DNA of 64,000 nt from Siphonodentalium dalli (GCA_032622095.1 CP136064.1:142121954-142185953); one strand, 5' to 3'; positions 11,125-23,402 are shown, numbered from the stretch's first letter. Notes: generated from the sequence alone by a model not told the origin. Numbers and translations: made by a program.

Positions 11125-11905
11125 TCTATTATATATTTTGGAAGATCTGTTTGTGTGTGTGTTTGTGAGGGTGTGTGTGTTTGTGTGTAATCGATGAACT
11201 CGAAAACGGCTGATCCGATTTCGATGAAACTTGGTATGTGGGGGTATTTTCGGCCGGGGGTGACATAGGCCTATTGGTTTTCAGATCCGAGGTAAAATCT
11301 GTTTTACGCTGTGTTACGGGACTTTCATTTGAGTTCGGTGCTTACAAATCGATTCGAAACAGCGCGAATAATAAAATGCCAGTCATAATAATGACACTGT
11401 GAGAATCTTTCGTGTTTCCTCTTTCCAACGATATATAATGCGTATGTATCCGTTTTAGTTATCTGCCTCAATTATCAAGAAGAAGTGGTACTATCTTCCT
11501 TCATGATAAAAACAATGCGTAACTTCTATGACGTCGTTAGAGGTCATAACGTTGGATCACGTTAACGCTTAACCGGCCGATGCATTTGACTGTTTCAGAC
11601 GTCTTGGCGATATCTCGGGCATCGATGGTAATTTATCTTTACGTTGAAACTTGATAATTAATGAGCGTGTGTATATGAGGCGCGTTTATATACTTGAGTG
11701 GAAATCAAATCGGGTTAAACTGGCGGATTTTTACGGACGAAATTTGATGCATAGGGTATCTCGGTATCCGCTGGGCCGATTTCCCGGTATCCGCTGGGCA
11801 GATTTCCACCATTTTTGGGGTGTTGGTGTTTGACCCCACCTGACCTTGACCTTCAAAATGGTCAATTCAAGGTCAAAGCCCGGACGAAGTCGGGTCACCT
11901 TCTAG
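11125..11905 (+). mobile_element. Helitron-like non-autonomous element, copy 1
   Basis: The body starts 'tctattatatattttggaag' and 'atctgt', then a TG-rich microsatellite, then 'gatccgatttcgatgaaact' and 'tggtatgtggg'. It ends 'cccggacgaagtcggg', 'tcacctt', CTAG. A short stem (CCCG...CGGG) about 7-10 nt before a CTRR terminus followed by T is the classic 3' signature of Helitrons. The 5' TC after A also fits. The same start and end phrases occur at 40664-41520 in the opposite orientation. The centre differs between copies. No Rep/helicase is encoded. Confidence 0.6.
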
Positions 11906-12948
11906 TTGTATATATAAAGAAGAAAACAATAATTTGGTAGTATACTGTATACATCAACATGTACATTTATTTCCTTTTTAGGCCGACTTCGCCTGAAGGA
12001 ATGAAGGATTGGAGTTTGCTTCTAACGTGCCAGATATGGCTTGCAGCTGCTAACTTGTTAACTTCAGGTATATTCTATTCTGTAACTGATGTATCAGAAA
12101 AGACATTCTTAATAGTTAAAGACATATTATGGACTTGTTCGAGTGCGACAAACTTATAAGTTAGTCCTCAGGCTATATGCCAACCTGGGGAATGTAGCAT
12201 TCTACTAACATCACCGAAAAATTCAAAGAAATCGATCGTACCACTCCATAAAAAACAGCGTCAGAACTATGCTCAATTGTAAATATTTACACCTCAATTC
12301 GGGACGCAACAATCGGCGACAAACTAACGATTTCGCCATCCAGAATCATTGCATTTAATTAATATATACCGTAAGAGTGACGGTGTGTGTATTGTCAATT
12401 TTGATTAATATTCATAAAAATAACTTTGAGTAAGATTATTCTCCATTATTCTCCTACCGGAGTGTTTCACATCATTTAAAACAAATTCCAATTAAATAAT
12501 GCATTTTTGCTTATATTAATAACAGCACAGCAGTCATATTATGGTCTTTGAATTATTACAACAATACGTTACCACATAATCTTTGCAAATTAACACCATA
12601 TTGCTAAAGAATTAGTGCTTTCCAACATGAGGTAATATATAAAAAAAAATATCCTACCGACTGACCCAACTTAAAAAATGTGGGTCGGGAGAGGCGAAAC
12701 GCAAAATCTTTTGAGGACGGCTTGATATGTTTACAAAATAATGTGTTGTTTATGCTCTCACAGTAGGGGTAGTAAGTTTTATTATGATGCAAGACAATGA
12801 AATGAAATATGAACTTTACAAGTTTACATTGATCATTCTGTGGCCTTGGTGGAATTGATTATTTTTAATAAATGTGGGGAGGGAATAAATCACAAACATA
12901 CAGACATACATATCCTACTCTTTTAGATATATAGTTGTTCCCCGGATT
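11906..12948. other. Non-coding AT-rich stretch
   Basis: I see no gene or definable repeat. The small open frames at 11959-12159 and 12604-12792 have no recognised motif. Confidence 0.35.
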
Positions 12949-12949
12949 T

Positions 12950-13530
12950 TTTTTTTTTCGGCGGACTATTAAAATAGCCGGTGTCCATCTGTCCGTCCGT
13001 GAGTCTCGCTCCGGAAATGGTTTCCGGATGATAACTTTAGTTTCGGTTATTAAATTATTAGATCAAAAGCAAATTTCATAGGTGAGTTTATCAGACCAAA
13101 ATACAGGTCAAGTTCGAATATGGGTTTGCTCCGCCCATTTTTGCGTAAGTTATGGCCCTTTTTTACTTAGAATCTTGTAATTTTATGGTTTCCTGATGAT
13201 AACTTCAGTTTGTGTGATCATATCTGAACCAAATTTGGTATGTGAGTTTATCAGCCCTATATACTGGTCAAGTTCGAATATGGATTTGCTCCGCCCATTT
13301 TTGCGAGAGTTATGGCCCTTTTTCGACTTTGAATCCTGTCAATTTCTTGTTTCCGGATGATAACTTCAGTTTGTTTGATCATATCTGAACCAAATTTGGA
13401 ATGTGCGTTTATCAGCTCGAAATACAGGTCATGTTCAAATATGGGTACAATCCGCCCATTTTTCGCTAGAGTTATGGCCCTTTTTTTACTTACAATCCTG
13501 TTGATTTCTGGGTAACAAATAACACAGCCA
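12950..13530 (+). repeat. Core-repeat element, 'gagttatggccctt' family, three units
   Basis: A T-run and 'cggcggactattaaaatagc', then 'gtccatctgtccgtccgtga', lead into three tandem units with 'gttatggccc' at 13149, 13309 and 13471 (periods 160 and 162 bp). Each unit reads, in order, 'tttccggatgataactt', 'gatcatatctgaacc', 'aaatttggtatgtgagttta', 'caagttcgaatatgg', 'tccgcccatttttgcg' and 'gttatggccctt'. The organisation matches bivalve pearl-like elements. The closing phrase is also found in each unit of the satellite at 47081-64000. Confidence 0.65.
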
Positions 13531-13675
13531 GCATAAATGAAGGTAAAATTAACAAATAAATATCTAGAGTTTGCCGTGTACCATTTCAGGGGAAACAGGT
13601 TGGATTGTTCTGAAATTTAGTATCGTATTTAGGGTCCTTGTTATTTTTTTCAGTAAAGCTGATACCCCCCAATGA

Positions 13676-15745
13676 AGCCACCTGAAGAACTCAAGAAATG
13701 GTCTAAACTTATATGGTATAGATTGTTCCAGCCCAACCCTAGCTGACGATATGTTATTACTTTCACTTACTATGACTGGGTTACGTAATCTTTGCGACAT
13801 CTGCTACCGTTACAGCACGGTGTGGCGCTATATGTACAACCCATCAAAATGTTCCGTTATTGTATTCAATGAATCTAAGGCGCGTGCAAACAAAACTGAC
13901 CGTAGATGGCATATTGGACCATCTGTAATACCGGAAGTGGAAGAAGTTACCCATCTTGGTATTCCTTTAAATAAGTATGATTTAAATGGTGCATTTGTAG
14001 ATACAATTTGTCGCAAAATCAGGGACACCTATCTCATGTTATCTAATGCTGGCCTTTACGCCGGTGGGATAACGCCACTGAGCTGTAAGACAATATACGA
14101 ATCTATTGTCCTCTCAAAGTCGCTATTTGGCGCAGAATTACTATGGAACATGGCACATAAACATGAGGAAGCTCTTGAAAAATGCCATAGATTTTGTCTG
14201 AAACAGGTTCGGGGTTTACCTACGCGTGCTAGAACAGTTATCGTCCATGGGCTCATAGGAGTTCACCCTATTATGAGCTATATAGATAAACGAAAACTAT
14301 CGTTCCTTAGTTCAATGTGTAATCTGGAACAAATTAAAACGGCCAAGGAAATTTTCATTTTCCGTCTTTATCAACACGCACTTGCTCCAACTACTTCTTG
14401 TAAAAATTTCTCCTCCGATATCATGGTAACAATGAATAAATACAAACTGGTAGACTACTTGCGTCTGTATTTGAAGGAATCAGTATTTCCTTCTAAAGAG
14501 AAATGGAAACAATTAACTAAAGCTCTCATTAATGAGACTGAGAGCGCGACCTGGTCCGAGAGAATTCATGCTGATAACTCCTTAATTCGATTCTCGAAGA
14601 TTCAGACCACGTTCGAAGTCTCGCATCTGTGGAAATTGTGCCGCCTGTTTCCAGAAAATAAATTGTCTTATTACAAAATGGCACAAATTATACAATTCTC
14701 CTGCGTTCCGTGTGTATTTGTTCAAATTGCTCTCGCGCGTACTCCGACTACACGCGGCATGCAATAGTCCAGTGTTCCTCATTAACGTGTATCCGTGACG
14801 AAATAGAATTCTCTGTTTTGTGTAGATTTGGAGTTCAAATTTACATACGCTTTGATTCTCTTTCAGATGAAGATAAATTATTATTCTTCTTGACGGCAAA
14901 ATTTGAAGAAATTGCCTCTTATGTCGAAGATATCAACGACTTTGCAAATTTCATAATTAATTGCACTTGTAAACTATGGGAAGAATATCATTGCCTCTCT
15001 ATTTGAATTGTAGTTAAACAATTTATAGTATACGCTAGTAATGACATAATACTATACATAACTCATATAATCCATAGAATCCGAAGACACGACAAATGAG
15101 TAAATATATATACTTGAGTGGTGCTGGGGAAATGGTCGGCTCCGAGTCGGTAAGACTGCACAAAGGCATTGGCGTTTGTGGGTCTTCCAGAGAGAGAGAG
15201 ATCCCCGATTTGGGTCCAACTCCGGCTTGGTCGTCTCGGAGTATGCTATTTCTCTGGTCCCAGTTCTTTATATATAAAGATATATATAACCGTATAATAA
15301 CACATCACATTTAGCCTGTCGTGGAGAGCCAGTTAGATATTTGACCATATGTTCATTCCATTACACGATAACGCTACATTGCCATTCTGGTCGTCTGTCT
15401 CTGTCTATAAATATAACGAATGTGTGTCTGTTAGTATGAATACTTCATGCATGTAATTCGCCAATGTTTTGTGTGTGTCTGTTAGTATGAATGCTTCTGG
15501 GAGTTTGTTTGTTATAAATGGAAGTCATGCATGTAATTCTCCAATGTTATAGATGTGTGTCTGTTAGTATGAATGCTTATATGTGTATGGTTGTTGTAAA
15601 TGTAAATCATGTATGTAATTCTCATGTTCACCACTTAGATGATGACTGTAAATATGTTGACTTTTGTTACCTGTTTATGTTCTTATAATTTATATTAATT
15701 GTATGCATTCTCTAAATATCTCCATGAATGGAGGAAATAAAGAAT
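13676..15745 (+). pseudogene. 5'-truncated non-LTR retrotransposon (LINE): reverse transcriptase C-terminal part plus 3' UTR
   Basis: The open frame enters just before the reverse transcriptase active-site motif, seen as L-A-D-D-M (13739-13753) in the context 'CSSPTLADDMLLLS'. It runs about 340 residues through the thumb and connection region. This includes 'NPSKCSVIVFNESK' and the 'THLGIPLN' motif that follow the active site in LINE polymerases. Near 14700-14715 the frame shifts by one base. The continuation (CICSNCSRAYSDYTRHAIVQC, a Cx2C...HxxxxC zinc-finger-like end) reads on to the stop at about 15006. Downstream lies a 3' UTR with a tandem repeat at 15417-15615 and 'ggaaataaagaa' before an AT-rich tail at about 15735-15760, plausible as the LINE 3' end. 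The N-terminal endonuclease and fingers/palm are absent, so the copy is dead. The clade is not determined; it is a different lineage from the L1-like LINE at 41839. Confidence 0.78.
15417..15615 (+). repeat. Tandem repeat inside the LINE 3' UTR
   Basis: Three imperfect units of about 65-80 bp carry 'tgtgtgtctgttagtatgaa' followed by 'tgctt' or 'tactt' and 'catgcatgtaattc(t/g)cc'. Tandem repeats in LINE 3' UTRs are common and may vary in number between copies. Confidence 0.65.
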
Positions 15746-15759
15746 ATATATATATAATT

Positions 15760-16165
15760 ATTCTGTATAATAACATATACATATATAATGATGTTCAAGA
15801 CATAATTAAATATCTATATCGTCTATGTGTATGTGTGTGTGTATAGCTTTTGGCACATTTATAAATTTTCAACCATGTGTCCAATGTAGCCCAAAGTTGG
15901 ACCACAGTTCTATTATGTCGTAAAAGATGATTCATAAAATTTCAAGTAGATCAGCTGAGTAGATTGGTAAAAAAAATCTGAGATCTAACGTGGTCCCCAA
16001 ATGCAGTATTTGCACTTTGTTTTTGCCTTGTAAATTTACGCCCGCAGTGTGCTATCATGCTCCTCATAAGATTTTCAAGACTAACGGTAGCTTCTGTACA
16101 AATCATTTGGCTATTGGAGGCTGTTACATGTTAATAACCTTTTCATGACTGGGGGCTTGCTGAAT
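15760..16165. other. Non-coding stretch
   Basis: An AT microsatellite-like tract gives way to a short 'tatgtgtatgtgtgtgtgta' run near 15826. The phrase 'aaaatctgagatc(t/c)aac' and 'tccccaaatgcagtatttg' near 15978-16015 also occurs at 4548-4590 ('aaaatctgagatccaacaca', 'gtccccaaatgcagtatttg'). The two sites therefore share a diverged repeat of about 60 bp. I see no gene. Confidence 0.4.
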
Positions 16166-16169
16166 TTTT

Positions 16170-16410
16170 TTGAAAACCCTGTGCCAATGCGTTCTCTTTT
16201 ATATGTGGGTCTCCCATAGGAAGCCCTGCATATAAAAGAGAATACATTTGCCTAATAATATTTACCTTAACCTTGTAAGCCAGTGTATTCTCTTATATAT
16301 GCGAGGGTCCCTATGGGAGACTCTAGTCACTCTAATATATAAGATAATGCACTGGTACAGGATTTTTAATGCCACACCAGCGCAGCTCCCATCATGAAAT
16401 GGTTATGTTA
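16170..16410. repeat. Interspersed repeat with two hairpins (relative of 5620-5730)
   Basis: 'ttctcttttatatg' (about 16193) pairs with 'catataaaagagaa' (about 16230) around 'gggtctcccataggaagccc'. A second, less perfect pair, 'attctcttatata' and 'aatatataagataat', flanks 'gcgagggtccctatgggaga'. The end, 'caccagcgcagctcccatca' with 'tgaaa', matches the end of the 5620-5730 copy. Confidence 0.55.
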
Positions 16411-16888
16411 ATTATAGGACTTGAGTGTAACAGTTGCGCTTAAGCAGAATTCAATTGCCATAACATGCTTTCACCAATAAACCATCAAAAAATTGTCACC
16501 TACTGTATTGCCTTTTGAAAATTGCATGTCTCTTACAGCATTTGTCGGTAATAATTCTGGACCAAATAACAAATAATCATTAACAATACGGATGGCATTC
16601 ATGCTGGGTAACCGGTATTGCTGTTAAATTAGTCACATTTGTTAATTAAAACTGCCATAAACACTAAACAGAAAGAGCAACTTTGTTCTTATAACAATCA
16701 TAAATATCTCATAAATCGCATGTTATTGTCAAGATCGTATATTATATCATCCTTATGTAAACAAAAGCCAAATTCTATAACAGAAAGCTATGAATAAACG
16801 CTCGGAACCAGACAAAGTCGTACAAAGATAATATTCATAGTGGCGTGCACATCAATCTCATTCCTAACACCATCATTATATCCCTTTT

Positions 16889-17498
16889 TAGCTCAACTTA
16901 CTTTGTAAGTTTGAGCTATTGCCATGGTTTGGCGTCCGTCGTCCGTGTGTGCATGTATGCGTGTGTCCGTCAACAATTTCCTTTGGCGCGGGCTACAGGT
17001 CATACCTTTGATCTGATCTTTATGAGATTTGTCATGAATGTTGACATTGACATGTAGATGGGAATGAGTTATTTTGGTGTCATTCGGCCAAAAAACATGG
17101 CCACCAGCAGCCATCTTGGATTTCAAAATTCAATCCATTGGCGCGGGCTACAGGTCGTACTGTTCTTCTGATCATCACGAAATTTGTCATGGATGTTAAT
17201 ATTGACATGTAGATGGGAACGAGTGATTTTGGGGTCTTTCGGCTAAAAAATATGGCCGCCAGCAGCCATCTTGGATTTTACTCTTTTCATGACTAAATTC
17301 TTCGGCACACCCAACATGCCACATCAATCATCCAAACTTCATATGGTACTTCGGGGTGACCTCTAGATGGAGTCTGTCCAATTTTTCAGAAATTTGTTAA
17401 AAAAGGTGGCCGTCTGAAGTTTGACTTTCCTTCTTCTTTATCATTCTATTGACAGCTCAGCATCGAATTATTAACACCTCCCCAAGTTGAGCTACAGA
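16889..17498 (+). mobile_element. AGCTCAACTT-ended core-repeat element, copy 1
   Basis: It opens 'agctcaacttactttgtaag' and 'tttgagctattgccatggtt', followed by a 'gtccgtcgtccgtg' phrase. It then has two core units with 'ggccaaaaaacatggccacc' and 'agcagccatcttggatttc'. It closes 'cccaagttgagct' at about 17484. The ends AGCTCAACTT and AAGTTGAGCT are inverted. The core is the same as at 1188-2545, which lacks these ends. No protein is encoded. It is probably a non-autonomous element of a bivalve-type family; class uncertain. Confidence 0.6.
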
Positions 17499-18170
17499 GT
17501 CAATGAAACTTTGTAAAGTTTGAGCTATTGCTGTGGGTTGGTGTCCGTTGTCTGTCTGTGCATCCGTCTGCCAACAATTTTCTTTGGTTCACCCTACATG
17601 CCGCATCCCTCACCCAATCATCATCAGTCTTCATATGGATCTTCGGGGTGACTTTCCAAAATGTGTTAAAAAACATGGCTGCTGGCAGCCATTTTGAATT
17701 TAAAATTTGAATCCATCGGCACACCCTGCAGCCCGCATTTATAAACAAATTTGTTTTGAACATTTACATGCATATTTAGGATCATCTCTAGATGGGAGCT
17801 GTCTAATTTTAGTGATTTTTGATGAAAAGCATAGCTGCTGGCATCTTGGATTTAACTTTTTGCGCTACTAAATCATTTGGCACGCCCTACGAACCACATC
17901 CCTCACCTAATCATCACCAAACTTTATATGGATATTCATGGTGACTTCCAGAAATTTATTAAATAACATGGCTGCCAGAAGCCATCTTGGATTTCAAATT
18001 TGAATCCATCAGCACACCTTGCACCCCACATTTATTGGTGAAATGTTTCAAATGAAAATAATTTCATCTACACAATACAAGACCTTTACTGTAATTGTTT
18101 GGCTTTCCTTCTTTATCATTCTATTCATTGCTCATCAAAAAATAAACTCCTACCCAAGTTGAGCTACATT
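17499..18170 (+). mobile_element. AGCTCAACTT-ended core-repeat element, copy 2, adjacent to copy 1
   Basis: It starts within 25 bp of the end of copy 1 with 'ctttgtaaagtttgagctat' and 'tgctgtgggttggtgtccg'. It has units with 'aacatggctgctggcagcca' and 'aacatggctgccagaagcca', and the same closing phrase 'tttatcattctatt' then 'cctacccaagttgagct' at about 18168. Copies 1 and 2 are head to tail, suggesting tandem duplication or site-preferring insertion. A lone closing phrase ('tttatcattccatta', 'ccaagctgagctacagtg') sits at 21643-21705. Confidence 0.55.
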
Positions 18171-18576
18171 GTCATTGATACTTTCATTTTCAAATTAGTA
18201 GGGGCAAATGTCTCGACAGGGGGTGGGTGGGTTACCGGAAACAACTCTATTTTTTCTTAGACCTATCTCAACAATAATTGTCTAATATATTAACTGGTTC
18301 AGTGCTGAAAGCCCATATTTGGACCCTATGTAAGAGTGCTGGAAGCCCAGATATGGGCTTTGGCAATGACACTGTCTTGTTTAGTCAACTCTTGTTTAGT
18401 TTAATCATTTAAATAGCGTTTGTCAGGTAATATTTCAGAAATATTGTTACATATATAATTAAATTGGGACATTGTGAAGTTTGAATGGATGCCGACCAAT
18501 AAAATTGTCAGAAAAGGTACTTATATCGCGAAAAGTTTGAGAAAAATTACAAATGTTTTGCCCTAAGGGCGGCCAA

Positions 18577-18935
18577 CAACCAAGCTCATAACCATAACCT
18601 AATCAGACATCCAGGCTCATATCGATAACCTACTTTGACAAACAGACAACCAGGCTCATAACCATAGCATAATGAGACATCCAGGCTCATAACCATTGCC
18701 TAATGAGACATCCAGACTCATAATCATTGCCCAATGAGACATCCAGACCCATAACATAGTCTAATGATACATCAAGGCTCATAACCATAGCCTAATGGCT
18801 AATGAGACATCCAGGCCCATAGGCATAGCCATATATAGCCTAATGAGACATCCAGACTCATAACCATAGCCTATTGAGACATCCAAGCTCATAACCATAG
18901 CCTAGTGAGACATCCAGGCTCATAACATAATCACA
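18577..18935 (+). repeat. Minisatellite, unit about 33-36 bp, about ten copies
   Basis: Repeated phrases 'aggctcataaccatagccta' plus 'atgagacatcc' run head to tail with single-base differences and a few insertions (for example 'catatatagcc' near 18828). I see nothing coding in it. The preceding 18172-18576 is non-coding, with a short duplicated phrase on either side of 18340 ('gctggaagcccagatatggg' against 'gctgaaagcccatatttgga'). Confidence 0.75.
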
Positions 18936-18939
18936 AATG

Positions 18940-21900
18940 TATATATATGGGGGTCAAATTTGAGAAAAGAGTGCAAATTATCAACTGCGAGCATAAAATT
19001 CAATATTTTTCTGTTTGTTGAAATATATATACGCATTTTATTACGTGTATGTAGGATATTTAGCAGCGAACCAGTTAACACCAGGCAAATGGCCAAATGC
19101 ATGTATATAAAACCTTGATCATGTTCAGACCAACGATCCATGAGAACCCATTTCTATATAATATTAATATATGTACCCATACGAATGAAGCGAATGATGC
19201 GTATACTGGAATGTGGATTTATTATGCCCCGACCCCTGACAGACGTTCAGGGCATATAATAGTACATGTAGTCGAGGGCTGTGTCCATTCATCTACCAGT
19301 CTGTCTGTATGAACACATCACCTTGTAAATCAGGTGCTATAATTATAATAGTTCATTGTCCTTCGGCATGGTGATAGCTCATATTTGGGGGAATGAAGGG
19401 ACTACATGTGTTGTGCACTCATTTTTCTCAGTTGCGGTCCTTATTGGACCTTGTAGAAATATATTGAAATTACACTGATGTCAAAAGTAGCTTTTGATTC
19501 TAAAAATAAGAGGTTTTTGAGCGGTGTTAACTATTATTCCAGCTCCAGGCTGATCCATATGTGACTACAGGGTATGGTAAACAAACCCACATAGTTGAGG
19601 CGGGTGCAAAATGGTACATGCTTACCTCTAAATAGTCAGCAATCAAATTACATGTACACATGTACATGTATATGACTTGAATTTGTGTCAAGATGCAAAC
19701 TCAAGCCCTCATTCAATCAGGGATGGGTATTTTCAATTTATAGTGGGAAATAGTAATTATATGGTGTCGAATTGAATGGGGCATTTTGATGAGAGTGAAA
19801 TATTTTGACATTTGTTATTTCCAGATACAGGTGCTGTATTCATACAACCAACTCATTCTCCATAAGTTGAAGCCGTATGCATTTGAAGTTGGTCAGACAA
19901 TTGGTAAATGATTGTGGATATTCGTTTTTGAGTTTTCATCCAGTAAGTATTAATTATCACAATTTACCACTGGGACAGCACACTAGCTTTAACTCTTTCT
20001 ATACTAAAATTAGATACTCATTGATGAGTAGTTCCCATGCGAAATGTTCAGGTAATAAGTTCAAATGACCTTTGGTTGTTGGAACTTATTATCTGAATAT
20101 ATCCTTCTATTAAATAGGACTTCCTTCTTTTGTCTGCTTATTTTTCCTGAACACCCCTCAGATTAATAATAGGCAATTGCAATGTATACTTTCAATACTT
20201 ATAGAGAGACTCCATTTAGTATACAAAGGGTTAATGTGCTAAAAATAACACTGAGTATCAACTTCATGACTTTCATGTCAAATACCAAACTCAGTAGCAA
20301 ATTCTTTCACAATGTCTGCTAGGAACAGAGCAAATTTTCGCAACATGCATGATCTGTTGAATATGCCCAGGTGTGGCTGAGGCGGAGGGTGATGTCGAAA
20401 ATACCTCATATTCAGAGTGTGGCCACATGATACACTGAATGCATATTTTATTTATGTTAATGCTAACAGATTTCTGTGTAGATGTCATTCTGTTAAAATA
20501 ATGAGACTCACAAGAATATATTTATCAACTACAAAACACATAATTATTCTCCTCATAGTCATACTTGAAAGAATTTTAATTTAGCCCATTCTGTACTAAA
20601 TACTCACTGACTACTAGTTCCTCATGTAATGTTTCAACAAAATTTCAACAATTTGGAGTTTTAAAAGCTGCGTACTTGGATTTTCATTTAAAGATGGTCT
20701 ATCTCTTCCTATATCAAGTTTTATATAGTTTCCTGTGTATAAAATAAATATGAATCGAAGACCCCTATCTCGAAACGCTTTTAACAATTGATATTTTTTA
20801 TTTAACAAGAGGGATAACTCAACCCCCGCGATCATCACGTGAAAACTTTGTGAACATCTGTTCTAAAATTAGTAATGAAATATTGTCCCATTTGATATAA
20901 GAAAATATTGATATAAAATCAAAATTAATCGATAGAAGCATTTCTGGACAGGTGTCTTCGACATGTTTATTATTTTATGCCCTGGAATCAATATACAACA
21001 TATTCAGGAAGAATATACCATCATTAAAATTTTGTTTTCTTCTATTTTGTTTTCTTTTTTTTACATTACATATCATACTACCAATGATGACTATATGGAA
21101 CCCACATGTCATGTTTAATTGATAAATTCATGTATACGTCAATTGTTTCACTCTGGCAGAACTGGAAGACAAATATAATTGATAATGACAATGTTTAATG
21201 AGTTATTACTTTGTTTTATGTCAAAAGTTCTTGATTATTTTACATACATTTATATGTGCAGCTATTATGTCTGGTATTTGGAAGCTATTTGTTGGCCTCC
21301 TTTTACATGACATCATGCGAATGAGCAAAAAATTTAGCTTTATAAAACAAACAGATATCAATATAATTATCAATTATTCCAGCGATAATACGATGGAACT
21401 GATTAATATGACTTCAATAGTATTTTTGCTTGTTTTCCCAAATATAGATATAGATGTACAAAAACATGACAAATTCCGAATATTAATAGAGTTTGGTTAT
21501 AATTAATTTTGTGCACCCAAACTTCGGGCGACCAAACCTGTTGTAACAGGTTGCGAAATGGCCTAGATCTCTGTCTGATAATATGAATCCGGTTAACAGA
21601 GGGTATATTCTTCGATCCATTACTGGAAATGTTCAACTTTCCTCCTTTATCATTCCATTAACTTCTGTGAGAATTATGCCTCATGTCCAAGCTGAGCTAC
21701 AGTGTTATTAGCACTTTTATTAATGTATATCTCTATCGTCCATTATTTGCAGGTACTAGTAGGAACATGTTTGGAATTACATTGGAACTACAGAGAAGAA
21801 GTTCAACACGAACACCTAATATTGCGATTCCGGGCTCTGAGCTTGACGTGGCACAGTTCGATGTTCGTACTAAGAATTAAAGGTTCACCATCGTACCAAC

Positions 21901-23205
21901 AGATTACCCAGATCACCAGCATATATGCGTCAAAAGTTGTATCAAAGTCTATGTCTAGCTGGAAATTCTTTAACATGGTGATAAGGATGATGATGATCCA
22001 ATCCAAGACAACTGTTTCGTCATCTCTCGTTGGCCTCCCTTTTCATGATGTCATAATTTTCATTGAACAACGTTATGGAGAGAGCGATAGGAGATTTTTG
22101 ACATTTTCTGCTGATCATTCTTCGGAATAAGTTTAAATTTTTGTGAATGACCAGGACTGTTATATGTTACTGTGGTGGATTGACGATAACATGGGGTGAC
22201 AATGACAGCTTCCTGCCTATGTTCAACCTCGTCGCTTCGCAACTCAGTTGAACATAAACCCCAAGCCATCAAGGTCACACCATGCTTCCGTCAGTCCAAC
22301 AAAATAACTAATAATAATAATACATGAAATATGTATATCTTTCAATCTTTGTACCATTTAATTAAATAAGCTGATATTGGCATCACAGGGATAATTGAAG
22401 CTCAAATTGAAAGTCGAAAATCTGAACAAGCTATGCATTACAGAGTCTAAAGAAAATATCTGGAAATTGCATTATCACCAATAATCTTTACATCAGTGTC
22501 AGTCAATCACAACACTTAACATTTGACAATTTTCAGCGACTCCAGAGTTTCTCTAGACATAGCTAAAATAGCTTAATAAATTTCCTGTCATATCTGGTCA
22601 CATTGATAATTTCACAGTGTTTCCAAATTTAGAGATTACAACAACTAATTAAACACTAATGTGTGTCTATTTGAAGGGTCCAGAATTGATCAGTAATACA
22701 CATCAAGGAGAATAGAATTAAGTATTTCCAAGAGTTTCAACAGTTAGCACCCGTTTTCTTATTCGCCAAAACGAAAGTGACAGGAGATAACAACCTGCCA
22801 ATCTTAAACAGTGCGCTATGATGTCATATGGCAGGAATTGCACGCAGAAGCTATTTATAGTGATGGCTATTTGACTGATAGTTATATTCATTAGACTCGT
22901 GATGCATAGTTTATTCGAGAGCCCAATTTTGATTACCGGTAGTACTATTTATAAACATGTGTCAGGAGATATACACATGGAAAACTTGTTGGTTCCGTTG
23001 TAATGACAAGACACAACAGGTGTAACCGTGTATCTTCATGTCCGATTGGTCATCTGTATCAGTTGATAACACATGCATGCTGTGAACATGTGATTAGAAT
23101 GCAGGGGCATTTTCATTGACTCTGTAAGCTCTGCTCTTTGTAAATATACCAGAAATCAAAATGCGCAATGCAAAAAATTATGGGCGCAGTGCTTGTTCAG
23201 CTGAA
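18940..23205. other. Long non-coding stretch with minor inverted repeats
   Basis: No gene can be supported. Short open frames at 21198-21506 and 21702-22130 have no recognised domain. The phrases 'gttggcctcc(c)tttt' plus 'catga(c/t)(a/g)tcat' occur in both (about 21290 and 22029), hinting at an old duplication. A small hairpin (arms 'ttcaggtaataagttc' and 'gaacttattatctgaa') lies at 20047-20094. 'tattatgccccgacccctga' to 'gttcagggcatataata' at 19219-19261 is another hairpin. A lone 3' end of the AGCTCAACTT family is at 21643-21705. Confidence 0.4.
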
Positions 23206-23206
23206 G

Positions 23207-23402
23207 TCGGGTTGAGATAAGAATAATATTATCGACCATGACCGGGCATGTGTGATGGAAAGATCTCACCCCGAGGGCCCAGATATTTCAGTTGAACACG
23301 AGGCTTGCCAATTGTCCAGACCAAATATCTGACCCCGAAGATGACATTTTTCGATGCCCACATCCCAGGTCATGATCGATTATGTTTCTCCCAACCCAAG
23401 AG
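23207..23402. mobile_element. Foldback element candidate (about 195 bp)
   Basis: The outer arms are 'gggttgagataagaataata' and, at the other end, 'aatcgattatgtttctccca' with 'accc'. They pair with a few gaps and enclose 'cgaccatgacc' against 'ggtcatgatcg', then 'agatctcaccccgaggg' against 'tgaccccgaagatg', and finally 'cagatattt' against 'aaatatctg'. The whole is one long imperfect palindrome with no coding capacity. No clear target duplication was found. Confidence 0.5.

Noticed and set aside
13751-14767. An intact 338-residue cellular protein
   Set aside because: The frame begins inside the reverse transcriptase active site and is continued in another frame by a zinc-finger-like end. It is a truncated LINE.
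15131-15205. Possible tRNA-derived SINE head ('cggctccgagtcggtaagac')
   Set aside because: No A-box/B-box pair with correct spacing and no cloverleaf could be drawn. It lies in the LINE 3' UTR.
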